Below the pieces are notes generated by a model that ran no database searches, was not told the DNA's origin, and saw only the letters and a program-made list of their open reading frames with translations. From Pseudomonadota bacterium (GTDB lineage Bacteria; Pseudomonadota; Alphaproteobacteria; Rhizobiales; Rhizobiaceae): DNA of 64,000 bases. The position numbers and the translations under genes are program-made. The stretch is from positions 1 through 64,000 of the forward strand of contig JAEWLS010000002.1 of the NCBI GenBank assembly GCA_023457435.1, written 5' to 3'. Of the stretch, positions 1 to 9,822 are shown piece after piece (positions within the stretch are counted from its first letter, which is position 1; every line of letters begins with the position of its first letter).

Positions 1-269
1 GGGCCTTTCGGAACCACACGCTGCCCGGCTTGCCGGGGCGTGCCGCGGGGCAGACCACCGGACGGGCGGCCGCAAGGCCGCATACACACTAATCTACGAG
101 CGACCGACCGGCCGCCCGTCCTCCCACTCTTCGTGGGCGATCTTGCTCAACGATCAGACCGGAAACGGGGCGTGATGGCGGTACGCCGCGCGCGGTTGAC
201 CTTGCGGCGCGCTAGAGGCCACTATCCGCCGCGCTGGCGGGCGGCGCCGGGCCAAAAAGGCGAGGATTG
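1..269. other. Left-edge non-coding stretch with inverted repeats
   Basis: No convincing coding region is visible before the dehydrogenase that begins at 270. The stretch holds a perfect 13-bp inverted repeat, GGACGGGCGGCCG at 60-72 and its complement at 109-121. A smaller hairpin overlaps the left arm: GCGGCC, a GCAA tetraloop and GGCCGC at 66-81. A third short hairpin (CCCGGC, TT, GCCGGG) lies near 24-37. This could be the 3' part of a structured RNA or the terminator region of a gene left of the window. I could not match it to rnpB, tmRNA, SRP RNA or a riboswitch from memory. Confidence 0.35.
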
Positions 270-1682
270 ATGAGCGACGCTGATATCGGCCTGATCGGCC
301 TCGGAACGATGGGATCCAACCTCGCGCTGAACATCGCCGAGAAAGGCCATCGCATCGCCGTATGGAACCGCACCGGGTCGCGCACGCCCGAATTCGTCGC
401 CGAGGCCGGCCCGCTTGCCGAGCGTATCGTGCCGTGCGCGACGCTGAAGGATCTGATGGCGGCGATCCGCCCCCCGCGCCCGGTGATCCTCATGGTCCCG
501 GCGGGGCCGCCGGTCGACGAGCAGCTGGCGGTGCTCGCCGAACTCGCCGGCCCCGGCGACATCCTGATCGACGCCGGCAACGCCAATTTCCGCGACACCA
601 TTCGCCGGACGGCGGCGGCTGAAACCGCGCCATGGTCCTTCGTCGGCATGGGGGTCTCCGGCGGCGAGGAAGGCGCGCGCCATGGCCCCTCCATCATGGT
701 CGGCGGCGACCGCGCCTCGTGGGAGCGTATCGCCGACGTCATCCTCGCCATTTCCGCCAAGTTCGAGAACGAGCCCTGCGCGGCCTGGCTCGGGCCCGGC
801 GGCGCCGGGCATTTCGTCAAGACCATCCACAACGGCATCGAATATGCCGACATGCAGATGATCGCCGAGACCTACGGCATCATGCGCGACGGGCTCGGCA
901 TGGATGCGCGATCCATCGGCCAGGTCTTCGCCCAGTGGAACACCGGCCGCCTCAACTCCTACCTGATCGAGATCACCGCCGCCGTTCTCGCCTATGACGA
1001 TCCGGACAGCGGCAAGCCCTTCGTCGACCTGATCGTCGACAGCGCCGGCCAGAAGGGAACCGGCCGCTGGTCGGCGATCGAGGCGCAGCTGATGGGCGTG
1101 CCGGCGACCGCGATCGAGGCCGCCGTCGCTGCGCGCAGCATCTCGTCCATGCGGGCCGAGCGCGAGGCCGCCGCGGCACTGTGGCCGCCGCTGCCGCGCA
1201 GCGATGCCGCGGCCGATGTCGTCGCCGAACTGGAGCTCGCCCTGCTTGCCGGCAAGATCGCCGCTTACGCGCAGGGCTTCGCGGTCATGGCCGCCGCCTC
1301 GCGCGAGTTCGGCTGGAACCTGCCGATGGGCACCGTCGCGCGCATCTGGCGCGCCGGCTGCATCATCCGCTCGCAGTTCCTCGGTTCGATAGCCGCGGCC
1401 TACGAAAGCGCCGGCGACGTCGCCAACCTGATGATGGCGCCGACCTTCGTCGAGATGATGAACGCGGCCCACCCGGCGCTGCGCGTCACCGTCGGCCGGG
1501 CCGCGCTGCAGGGCCTGCCGGTGCCGGCGCTGTCGGCGTCGCTCGCCTACTTCGATTCCTACCGGCAGGCGCGCGGCAGCGCCAACCTGATCCAGGCGCA
1601 GCGCGACTATTTCGGCGCGCACGGATTCGAGCTGGCCGGCCGCACCGGCCCGCAGCATGGCCCGTGGGCCGGAAAGGTCTAG
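270..1682 (+). CDS. gnd: 6-phosphogluconate dehydrogenase, decarboxylating
   Basis: The 470-residue product should oxidise 6-phosphogluconate to ribulose 5-phosphate with NADP in the oxidative pentose phosphate pathway, in the cytoplasm. The N-terminus has the Rossmann signature GLIGLGTMGSNLALN. The substrate-binding stretch GVSGGEEGARHGPSIM and the catalytic stretch GHFVKTIHNGIEY, with the family lysine and histidine, are intact. The C-terminus ends RTGPQHGPW, as in other members, and the length is normal for the family. I chose ATG 270, which follows a purine-rich AAAAAGGCGAGG; a TTG three bases earlier is less likely. Its stop shares the tetranucleotide CTAG (1679-1682) with the stop of the convergent repressor gene, so the two messages meet tail to tail. 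It may supply the pathway into which the sugars of the neighbouring operon flow, which is inference. Confidence 0.93.
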   Translation: MSDADIGLIGLGTMGSNLALNIAEKGHRIAVWNRTGSRTPEFVAEAGPLAERIVPCATLKDLMAAIRPPRPVILMVPAGPPVDEQLAVLAELAGPGDILIDAGNANFRDTIRRTAAAETAPWSFVGMGVSGGEEGARHGPSIMVGGDRASWERIADVILAISAKFENEPCAAWLGPGGAGHFVKTIHNGIEYADMQMIAETYGIMRDGLGMDARSIGQVFAQWNTGRLNSYLIEITAAVLAYDDPDSGKPFVDLIVDSAGQKGTGRWSAIEAQLMGVPATAIEAAVAARSISSMRAEREAAAALWPPLPRSDAAADVVAELELALLAGKIAAYAQGFAVMAAASREFGWNLPMGTVARIWRAGCIIRSQFLGSIAAAYESAGDVANLMMAPTFVEMMNAAHPALRVTVGRAALQGLPVPALSASLAYFDSYRQARGSANLIQAQRDYFGAHGFELAGRTGPQHGPWAGKV

Positions 1683-2716
1683 ATCTCGACGCCGGTCGGC
1701 GCCGCCAGCGTCTGCAGGTCAGGCGTCGGGCGACCGCCGATGCGGCCGAGCACGGCTCGCGCCAGCTCGCGCCCGGCGAGCCTGAAATCCTCGCTGACCA
1801 CCAGCAGCTCGCGCCGGAACATCTGCACCAGCCGCGACGACTGCTTGGTCACCACGTCGATGTCGCGGCCGAGCTTCAGCCCGCTCTCCTCGATGGCGCT
1901 GACCAGCGCGAAGGCGGCCGAGCCGCTGCCGCTGACGATGCCGTCCGGCCGCCCCGCCCGGCGCACGAGCTTGAGCGCCTCCTCGTGGATGCGCTCGAGC
2001 GGCTGGTCGACCCATGCGGTGCGAAACGGCACCTCGGTGCCGCCGAGTTCGGCCATCGCCTCGCCGAACCCTTGCGTCATGTGGCGCTGGTAGGTCAGCG
2101 CCGGCGACGGCGCGAGCAGGGCGATGCGCTTGCGTCCGCGGTCGATGAGCGTCTGCACCGCCTGCCAGGCGAACGCCTCGTTGTCGAAATCGTGCCAGGG
2201 ATGGTCGACGCCCATCGCGGTGCGCCCGTGCGTGGCGAACGGGAAGTTGTGCTCGCTCATGTAGCGGACGCGCGGGTCCTCCGGCTCCGTCTGCGAGATG
2301 ATGATGCCGTCGGCCGAGCGCGTCTCGACCACATAGCGCACCGGGTCCATCGGGTCGTTGCGCGAGGAGTACGGCGTCAGGATCAGATGGTATGGCGTGC
2401 TGGCGAGTTCTTCGGACACGCCGTAGATGATGTCGGAGATGAACCCCATGAGCTGGTCGTCGGTGTTCAGCACCAGCGATATGACGTTGGTCTTGCCAGT
2501 GCGCAGGCGCACGCCCGCGCGGTTCGGCCGGTAGCCGACCTGCCGCGCGATCAGCCGCACCCGCCGCTTGGTCTCTTCCGATATGTCGGGCGCGTCCTTC
2601 AGCGCCCGGGAAACGGTCGTGACGCCGAGCCCGGTCATGAAGGCGATCGTCTTCAGCGTCGGGCGCAGGTCTCCCGCATCCGCCGACGCCGCCATCGTCT
2701 CCTGTCTGTCCTGCAT
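1679..2716 (-). CDS. LacI-family transcriptional repressor
   Basis: A 345-residue regulator with an N-terminal LacI helix-turn-helix around residues 20-45 (TLKTIAFMTGLGVTTVSRAL), a hinge containing GYRPNRAG, and a periplasmic-binding-protein-like sugar-sensing domain. It is divergent from the sugar transport operon that starts at 3071. Two identical palindromes of the LacI type (2793-2806 and 3041-3054) lie between them, so it probably represses the operon and itself until a sugar binds. I chose ATG 2716 because AAAAGGCGGGCAGG precedes it. ATG 2695 has AGGAG three bases upstream and is a real alternative. ATG 2761 has no ribosome binding site. The inducer is not readable from sequence; a mannoside or mannose derivative is suggested by the operon content. 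Confidence 0.9.
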   Translation of the reverse strand: MQDRQETMAASADAGDLRPTLKTIAFMTGLGVTTVSRALKDAPDISEETKRRVRLIARQVGYRPNRAGVRLRTGKTNVISLVLNTDDQLMGFISDIIYGVSEELASTPYHLILTPYSSRNDPMDPVRYVVETRSADGIIISQTEPEDPRVRYMSEHNFPFATHGRTAMGVDHPWHDFDNEAFAWQAVQTLIDRGRKRIALLAPSPALTYQRHMTQGFGEAMAELGGTEVPFRTAWVDQPLERIHEEALKLVRRAGRPDGIVSGSGSAAFALVSAIEESGLKLGRDIDVVTKQSSRLVQMFRRELLVVSEDFRLAGRELARAVLGRIGGRPTPDLQTLAAPTGVEI

Positions 2717-2790
2717 CCTGCCCGCCTTTTCCCCGCCGTGGCGGCATAGCCGATGACACATGATCGCGCCACCGAATGGGAATTTGCAAT

Positions 2791-2808
2791 AACTGTAACG
2801 TTACAGTT
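2791..2808. promoter_or_regulatory. LacI-type operator O1 (repressor side)
   Basis: AACTGTAACGTTACAGTT is a perfect 18-bp palindrome with the central CG typical of LacI/GalR operators. It lies 75 bp upstream of the chosen repressor start, in position for autoregulation. Its 14-bp core CTGTAACGTTACAG is identical to the second site at 3041. Confidence 0.8.
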
Positions 2809-3040
2809 CTGTCGCCGGCTTAGAGTAAGGACGCGCAGACGCCGTCCGGATGCGCGCTCTTGTGCATCGCCACATCGTACGGAATCAGCGGCTTGCTGGG
2901 GGTCAGTGGCCCGACTTTGCCGCACCGCAGCACAAATCTCGGGCTTTATTGGACCAACGTATAATTTCGGCGCACGAAGAAAATGCGCTTCAATGGCGCC
3001 AGTCCGGTTGCGCAGTCGAATCGATTCGCATAACATTGGG

Positions 3041-3054
3041 CTGTAACGTTACAG
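3041..3054. promoter_or_regulatory. LacI-type operator O2 (transport operon side)
   Basis: CTGTAACGTTACAG is a perfect 14-bp palindrome identical to the core of the site at 2793-2806. It ends 16 bp before the GTG start of the binding-protein gene and would overlap the predicted transcription start, so a bound repressor should block the operon. Confidence 0.82.
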
Positions 3055-3070
3055 ATTCAGGGAGGATGTA

Positions 3071-4309
3071 GTGCGTTATCAATTCATGACCGCGGCGTTT
3101 GCGGCTTCGGTCGCCTTTGCCGTCTCCGCGCCGGCCGGAGCTACCGATCTCGAGGTCACCCACTGGTGGACGTCCGGCGGCGAAGCCGCGGCCGTTGCCG
3201 AACTGGCCAAGGCTTTCGACGCGACCGGCAACAAGTGGATCGACGGCGCCATCGCCGGCTCGGGCGGCACTGCGCGTCCGATCATGATCAGCCGCATCAC
3301 CGGCGGCGATCCGATGGGCGCCACCCAGTTCAACCACGGCCGCCAGGCCGAGGAGCTCGTGCAGGCCGGCCTCATGCAGGACCTGACGCCGCTCGCCGAG
3401 AAGGAAGGCTGGAAGAACCTCATCAAGCCGTCCTCGCTGCTCGACAGCTGCACCCTCGACGGCAAGATCTATTGCGTGCCGGTGAACATCCATTCGCAGC
3501 AGTGGCTGTGGCTCTCCAACCCGGCGTTCGAGAAGGCCGGCGTCGCCGTGCCGAAGAACTGGGACGAGTTCGTTGCCGCTGCTCCGGCGCTCGAGAAGGC
3601 CGGGATCATCCCGCTGGCGATGGGCCAGCAGCCTTGGCAGACCTCGCTCGCCTTCCAGGTGCTCGTCGTCGCCATCGGCGGCCAGGACGTCTACCAGAAG
3701 GTCTATGGCGACAAGGACGCCGCGGTCGCTGCCGGTCCCGAGATGACCAAGGTCTTCGAGGCGGCCGACAAGGCGCGCGCCATGGCTGCGAAGTCCAAGG
3801 TGCAGGACTGGAACCAGGCCACCAACATGGTCATCACCGGCCAGGCTGCCGGCCAGATCATGGGTGACTGGGCGCAGGGCGAGTTCGCCGTCGCCAACCA
3901 GGTCGCCGGCAAGGACTACTCCTGCCTCCCGGGCCTGGGCGTGACCGAGGTCATCCAGACCGGTGGCGACGCCTTCTACTTCCCGGTCCTCAAGGATCCG
4001 GCGAAAACCGAGGCGCAGATGAAGCTCGCGTCCACGATGCTGGCTCCGGCCACGCAGGTCGCCTTCAACCTGAAGAAGGGCTCGCTGCCGGTGCGTGGCG
4101 ACGTCGACCTGAACGCCGCCAACGACTGCATGAAGAAGGGCCTCGCCATCCTGGCCAAGGGCAACGTCATCCAGTCTCCGGACCAGATGATGTCGGCTGA
4201 CTCGCTGACCCAGGTGAACGACCTGTTCGTCGAGTTCTTCAACACGCCGAGCCTGACCGTCGCCGATGCGCAGAAGCGCTTCGCCGACATCGTGTCCAAG
4301 GCCGACTGA
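3071..4309 (+). CDS. Sugar ABC transporter, periplasmic binding protein (family 1)
   Basis: A 412-residue exported solute-binding protein, first gene of the sugar operon. Residues 1-24 form a Sec signal peptide, with probable cleavage after PAGA. The mature protein begins with the family opening DLEVTHWWTSGGEA and shows typical cluster 1 features, including GGTARPIMISRI and an aromatic VNIHSQQWLW ligand region. GTG 3071 is the start because GGGAGGA lies nine bases upstream; a later ATG lies inside the signal peptide. A strong hairpin follows the stop at 4325-4349 and probably keeps this message more abundant than the permease message. The substrate is most likely an oligosaccharide cleaved by the downstream beta-mannosidase or GH43 enzyme, which is inference from the operon. 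Confidence 0.9.
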   Translation: MRYQFMTAAFAASVAFAVSAPAGATDLEVTHWWTSGGEAAAVAELAKAFDATGNKWIDGAIAGSGGTARPIMISRITGGDPMGATQFNHGRQAEELVQAGLMQDLTPLAEKEGWKNLIKPSSLLDSCTLDGKIYCVPVNIHSQQWLWLSNPAFEKAGVAVPKNWDEFVAAAPALEKAGIIPLAMGQQPWQTSLAFQVLVVAIGGQDVYQKVYGDKDAAVAAGPEMTKVFEAADKARAMAAKSKVQDWNQATNMVITGQAAGQIMGDWAQGEFAVANQVAGKDYSCLPGLGVTEVIQTGGDAFYFPVLKDPAKTEAQMKLASTMLAPATQVAFNLKKGSLPVRGDVDLNAANDCMKKGLAILAKGNVIQSPDQMMSADSLTQVNDLFVEFFNTPSLTVADAQKRFADIVSKAD

Positions 4310-4324
4310 CCTAGCCACGCATCG

Positions 4325-4349
4325 CCCGCCCGGCTTCTCGCCGGGCGGG
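4325..4349 (+). terminator. Intercistronic hairpin after binding-protein gene
   Basis: CCCGCCCGGC, a TTCTC loop and GCCGGGCGGG form a 10-bp perfect stem between the binding-protein stop and the first permease. No T-tract follows, so it is more likely an mRNA-stabilising or partial-termination element than a full terminator. Confidence 0.6.
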
Positions 4350-4386
4350 TCTGCCTGTTGCCGCGACCGTCACGGAGCGTCTTGCC

Positions 4387-5283
4387 ATGCAGACCGCCAG
4401 ACGGCCCTCCGGGCTGTTTCGTAACCTCAGTTCCAAGATTGCCGCGATACCCATGGTGCTGACGGCGCTCGTCGTCTTCGTCGGCGGCACCGTCTGGACA
4501 GTCATCTACTCGTTCACCAATTCGCGCCTGCTGCCGCGCGCCAACTTCGTCGGCCTCGACCAGTACGAGCGGCTCTTCGGCGCGAGCAAATGGTCGATCG
4601 CCATCGAGAACCTGGTAATCTACGGCGTCTGCAGCCTTGTGCTGTCGCTGGTCATCGGCTTCATGCTGGCGGCCCTCCTCGACCAGAAGATCCGCTTCGA
4701 GGACACGTTCCGCACGATCTTCCTCTATCCGTTCGCGCTCTCCTTCATCGTCACCGGCCTGGTCTGGCAGTGGATCCTGAATCCGGATTTCGGCATCCAG
4801 CAAGTGGTGCGCGAGCTCGGTTGGGAAAGCTTCACCTTCGACCCGCTCTACAATGCCGACATCGTCATCTACGGCATCCTCATTGCCGGCCTTTGGCAGA
4901 CGACGGGCTTGATCATGTGCCTGATGCTCGCCGGCCTGCGTGGCATCGACGAGGACATCTGGAAGGCCGCGCGCGTCGACGGCATCCCGATGTGGAAGAC
5001 CTATGTCTTCATCGTCATCCCGATGATGCGGCCGGTCTTCATCACCACCCTGGTGCTGATCGCCTCCGGCATCGTCAAGCTCTATGACCTCGTCGTTGCG
5101 CAGACCGGCGGCGGCCCCGGCATCGCCTCCGAAGTCCCGGCGAAATACGTCTACGATGCGATGTTCCTGTCGCAGAACCTCGGCCAGGGCTTCGCCGGCT
5201 CGACCATGATGCTGCTCACGGTGCTGATCGTCCTGATACCCTGGGCCTATCTCGAATTCGGCGGGAGGCGGCGCAATGGTTGA
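4387..5283 (+). CDS. Sugar ABC transporter permease (MalF/UgpA type)
   Basis: A 298-residue inner-membrane protein of the binding-protein-dependent transport family. Six hydrophobic segments are visible, beginning with AAIPMVLTALVVFVGGTVW. The cytoplasmic EAA loop that docks the ATPase reads DEDIWKAARVDGIPMWKTY near residues 195-213. It pairs with the permease that overlaps its end by 8 bp and with the ATPase at 6230. The short N-terminal cytoplasmic region and overall size match sugar permeases of cluster 1. Confidence 0.9.
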   Translation: MQTARRPSGLFRNLSSKIAAIPMVLTALVVFVGGTVWTVIYSFTNSRLLPRANFVGLDQYERLFGASKWSIAIENLVIYGVCSLVLSLVIGFMLAALLDQKIRFEDTFRTIFLYPFALSFIVTGLVWQWILNPDFGIQQVVRELGWESFTFDPLYNADIVIYGILIAGLWQTTGLIMCLMLAGLRGIDEDIWKAARVDGIPMWKTYVFIVIPMMRPVFITTLVLIASGIVKLYDLVVAQTGGGPGIASEVPAKYVYDAMFLSQNLGQGFAGSTMMLLTVLIVLIPWAYLEFGGRRRNG

Positions 5284-6226
5284 CCTCCGCACGGCCGTCG
5301 CCGGCAATGCCGAGCCGCAGGTGGCCGGCATCGCCCCGGATGCCGCGTCCGAACCGCGCGGCCCCCGCCCGCGCCGCACGATCTCGCGCCGCAACATCTT
5401 TCTCTACGGCACGCTCTTCGTCATCTCGCTCTACTATCTGTTGCCGCTGTACGTGATGATCGTCACGTCGCTGAAGGGCATGCCCGAAATCCGCCTCGGC
5501 AACATCTTCTCGCCGCCGGTGGAGATCACCTTCGAGCCGTGGGTCAAGGCATGGTCGCAGGCCTGCACTGGGCTCAACTGCGAGGGCTTGTCGCGCGGCT
5601 TCTGGAACTCGGTGCGCATAACCGTGCCGTCGGTGATCCTGTCGATCATCATCGCGTCGCTGAACGGCTACGCGCTCGCCAACTGGAAGTTCAAGGGCGC
5701 CGACGTCTTCTTCACGATCCTCATCTTCGGCGCGTTCATCCCCTATCAGGTGATGCTCTATCCGATCGTGATCATCCTGCGCGAGATCGGCCTCTACGGC
5801 ACGCTCTGGGGCCTTGTCCTGGTGCATACCGTGTTCGGGATGCCGATCCTGACCCTGCTCTTCCGCAACTACTTCTCGTCGCTGCCGGAGGAGCTCTTCA
5901 AGGCGGCGCGCGTGGACGGCGCCGGCTTCTGGGCGATCTACCTCAAGATCATGCTGCCGATGTCGCTGCCGATCTTCGTCGTGGCGATGATCATTCAGGT
6001 GACCGGCATCTGGAACGACTTCCTGTTCGGCGTCGTCTACACCAAGCCCGACGTCTACCCGATGACCGTCCAGCTCAACAACATCGTCAACTCGGTCCAG
6101 GGCGTGAAGGAATACAACGTCAACATGGCCGCGACGCTGCTCACCGGGCTCGTCCCGCTGATCGTCTATTTTCTGTCGGGTAAGCTGTTCGTGCGCGGCA
6201 TCGCCGCGGGCGCGGTGAAGGGGTAG
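5276..6226 (+). CDS. Sugar ABC transporter permease (MalG/UgpE type)
   Basis: A 316-residue second permease subunit. A polar N-terminus of about 40 residues precedes the first membrane segment FLYGTLFVISLYYLLPLYV. The EAA loop PEELFKAARVDGAGFWAIY identifies the ATPase-docking site. The C-terminus FVRGIAAGAVKG is typical of MalG-type permeases. The start overlaps the preceding gene by 8 bp, indicating translational coupling. It forms the membrane channel together with the upstream subunit. Confidence 0.9.
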   Translation: MVDLRTAVAGNAEPQVAGIAPDAASEPRGPRPRRTISRRNIFLYGTLFVISLYYLLPLYVMIVTSLKGMPEIRLGNIFSPPVEITFEPWVKAWSQACTGLNCEGLSRGFWNSVRITVPSVILSIIIASLNGYALANWKFKGADVFFTILIFGAFIPYQVMLYPIVIILREIGLYGTLWGLVLVHTVFGMPILTLLFRNYFSSLPEELFKAARVDGAGFWAIYLKIMLPMSLPIFVVAMIIQVTGIWNDFLFGVVYTKPDVYPMTVQLNNIVNSVQGVKEYNVNMAATLLTGLVPLIVYFLSGKLFVRGIAAGAVKG

Positions 6227-6229
6227 CGC

Positions 6230-7315
<1,086 letters not shown>

Positions 7316-7349
7316 CGGCGGAGCGCCTAACGGGCTCCGGAATTCGGCA

Positions 7350-9800
7350 ATGAATGCAGGTGCCAGCATCGCGACGCGAGAACCTGCCGGATCGGCGATC
7401 GATCTGGCGGGAAGGTGGTCACTTGCCGAAATCGGCGGGAGCCACGCCTCCTGGATTGACATTCCGGGAGACGTTCACTCGGCTCTTGCCGAAGCCGGCC
7501 TGATCGAAGACCCGTATTACGGGCGCAACGAGTACGAGGTGCGCTGGGTCGCCGACCGCGACTGGCGCCTGTCACGCGACTTCGACCTCCCGGAGGGGGC
7601 TGCCCTCGATGGCTGGCTGCTGGAGATAGACCGTCTCGACACGGTGGCCGAGATTTCCCTCAACGGCGAGCGTATTGCCGCAACGCGCAACGCGTTCCGC
7701 CGTCATCGCATCGCGCTCGCTGGGCTGCGGCCGACCGGCAACCGGCTCGAGGTCGTCATCCGCTCGTCGACGGCCGAAGCGAACCGCCTTCAGGCGGCAC
7801 AGCCTTTCCGCGTGCCGTACAGCACCGACAACTCGCCGATCGCCAACGGCAACATGCTGCGCAAGCCGCAATGTCATTTCGGCTGGGACTGGAACATCGC
7901 GCTGGCTCCGCTCGGCATCTACGGCGCCGTGCGCCTGCTTCACGCGCCGGATGCCCTGATCGATCGTGTCGTCGTCCGCCAAAAGCACGAGCAGCATCGC
8001 GTGCGTGTGCAGGTCGAGCTCGTGGCCGAGCGCCGGTCGCCGGCAGCGCTGCCATGGTCCGTTGAATTCGCCGGTGAGCGTCGAACCGGCGTGCTCGACC
8101 ATGGCGATGCGATATCGGTCGAGTTCACCGTCGAGAAGCCGGAGCTCTGGTGGCCGGCGGGCCTCGGAGCACAGCCCCTTCACGACCTCGTCGTCGTGAT
8201 CGCCGGCATCGAGCAGCGCCGGCGCGTCGGCTTGCGGGACGCGCGGCTGGTCAGCGAGCCGGACGCCGCGGGCCGCAGCTTCGGCCTCAGGGTCAACGGC
8301 CGCAATGTCTTCTGCCGTGGCGCGAACTGGATCCCGTCCGATGCGCTGCCGGGACGCGAAAGCATGGAGGCCACGCGCGCGCTGCTGCAGTCGGCCGTCG
8401 ACGCCAACATGAACATGATCCGCATATGGGGCGGCGGACAGTACGAGCCGGACTGGTTCTACGATCTGTGCGACGAGCTCGGCCTGATGGTCTGGCAAGA
8501 CTTCATGTTTGCCTGCAGCCTTTACCCCTCCGACGACGCCTTCCTCGCCGAAGCCGCCGCGGAGGCGCGGGAAAATGCGGCACGCCTGCAGCATCACGCG
8601 TCTATCGTCCTCTGGTGCGGCGACAACGAGCTGATCGGCGCGCTCAGATGGTTCGAGGAGAGCCGCAATAACCGCGATCGCTACCTCGTCGCATACGACC
8701 GTCTCAACAGGACCATAGAGCAGGCTCTCAAGAGCATCGACCCTGGCGCCAACTGGTGGCCGTCATCACCCTCGCCGGGCCCGCTGAGCTTCGGCGACGC
8801 ATGGCACGACGACTCCTCGGGCGACATGCATTTCTGGTCCGTCTGGCACGAGGGCAGGAACTTCGAGCACTACCGCGACGTGCGTCCGCGCTTCTGCTCG
8901 GAGTTCGGCTTCCAGTCCTACCCGTCGATGGACGTCGTCCGCCGCTTCGCCGCGCCGGAGGACATGAACATCGCCTCGCCGGTGATGGAATCGCACCAGA
9001 AGAACGCCGGCGGCAATGCGCGCATCGCCGCGACGATGTTCCGCTACTTCCGCTTCCCGTCATCCTTTGAGGACTTCGTCTATCTCAGTCAGGTGCAGCA
9101 AGGTCTTGCGATCCGCACTGCCGTCGAATGGTGGCGCAGCCTGAAGCCGCATTGCATGGGCACGCTCTACTGGCAGCTCAACGACACCTGGCCGGTCGCC
9201 AGCTGGTCGAGCCTCGATCACGGCGGCGGCTGGAAGGGTCTTCACTACATGGCCCGTCGCTTCTTCGAGCCGGCTGCGATCTTCGTGATCCCGGACAAGG
9301 CCGGCGGCTTCGGGGTTCACGCCGTCAATGACGGTCGCGATCCGGTGGATATGGAATGCTCGGTCGAGGCCGTTGCCATGGATGGCACCAGGCTGCCGTT
9401 GGGCAATTTTGCCGCGCAGGTCGGCACCGACGCCGCACTTTCCCTGGGCCAGATCGCGTCCGATGCACTGCCGGCCGGCTCTGTGCTGGCTTGGTCGTGG
9501 CGTGCATCGGACGGCGCGCACGGCGCCGACCATCTGTCCGCCGTGCCTTACAAATCGCTTGCTCTCCGCGATCCCCGCATTGCGGTCAGGCGAAGCGACG
9601 AAGCCGAAGGCATACGTCTCGAACTGACCGCCGAAGCTCCGGCCTTCTTCGTCGCGCTCGAGGCGCCGTGCGCCGGCAGGTTCTCCGACAACTTCTTTAC
9701 TCTGCTCCCTGGCGAGAGCCGCGACATCCTCTTCGCCCCGCAAGCGACAGCGCCGACGGGCGACTTCGTCGTCCGCGACCTGTTCAATTCCACACGCTAG
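7350..9800 (+). CDS. Beta-mannosidase, glycoside hydrolase family 2
   Basis: The 816-residue enzyme should release mannose from the non-reducing end of beta-mannosides after uptake; no signal peptide is visible, so it is cytoplasmic. The N-terminal sugar-binding domain (DLAGRWSLAEI) is followed by an immunoglobulin-like domain and a TIM barrel. The barrel contains WGGGQYEPDWFYD, the acid/base Glu427 in LWCGDNE, and the nucleophile Glu518 in FCSEFGFQS. The later YWQLNDTWPVASWSS stretch is characteristic of bacterial and animal beta-mannosidases. It lies 34 bp after the ATPase gene and is probably cotranscribed. The natural substrate could be a glycan-derived or plant mannan disaccharide. Confidence 0.9.
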   Translation: MNAGASIATREPAGSAIDLAGRWSLAEIGGSHASWIDIPGDVHSALAEAGLIEDPYYGRNEYEVRWVADRDWRLSRDFDLPEGAALDGWLLEIDRLDTVAEISLNGERIAATRNAFRRHRIALAGLRPTGNRLEVVIRSSTAEANRLQAAQPFRVPYSTDNSPIANGNMLRKPQCHFGWDWNIALAPLGIYGAVRLLHAPDALIDRVVVRQKHEQHRVRVQVELVAERRSPAALPWSVEFAGERRTGVLDHGDAISVEFTVEKPELWWPAGLGAQPLHDLVVVIAGIEQRRRVGLRDARLVSEPDAAGRSFGLRVNGRNVFCRGANWIPSDALPGRESMEATRALLQSAVDANMNMIRIWGGGQYEPDWFYDLCDELGLMVWQDFMFACSLYPSDDAFLAEAAAEARENAARLQHHASIVLWCGDNELIGALRWFEESRNNRDRYLVAYDRLNRTIEQALKSIDPGANWWPSSPSPGPLSFGDAWHDDSSGDMHFWSVWHEGRNFEHYRDVRPRFCSEFGFQSYPSMDVVRRFAAPEDMNIASPVMESHQKNAGGNARIAATMFRYFRFPSSFEDFVYLSQVQQGLAIRTAVEWWRSLKPHCMGTLYWQLNDTWPVASWSSLDHGGGWKGLHYMARRFFEPAAIFVIPDKAGGFGVHAVNDGRDPVDMECSVEAVAMDGTRLPLGNFAAQVGTDAALSLGQIASDALPAGSVLAWSWRASDGAHGADHLSAVPYKSLALRDPRIAVRRSDEAEGIRLELTAEAPAFFVALEAPCAGRFSDNFFTLLPGESRDILFAPQATAPTGDFVVRDLFNSTR

Positions 9801-9822
9801 AACGCCGTGAAAGGCACGCCCC

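Larger units (their letters stand above)
2717..3070. promoter_or_regulatory. Divergent promoter region between repressor and sugar operon
   Basis: This 354-bp gap contains no gene I can support. It holds the two identical LacI-type palindromes, whose centres are 248 bp apart, a distance that would allow looping. A possible promoter for the plus-strand operon is TTGCGC (3008-3013) with TAACAT (3031-3036) at a 17-bp spacing. That would put the transcription start inside the second operator. The promoter hexamers are weak and are inference. Confidence 0.5.

Noticed and set aside
40..270. 76-codon open frame before the dehydrogenase
   Set aside because: Arg/Pro-rich translation with no binding site, typical of a chance frame in GC-rich DNA.
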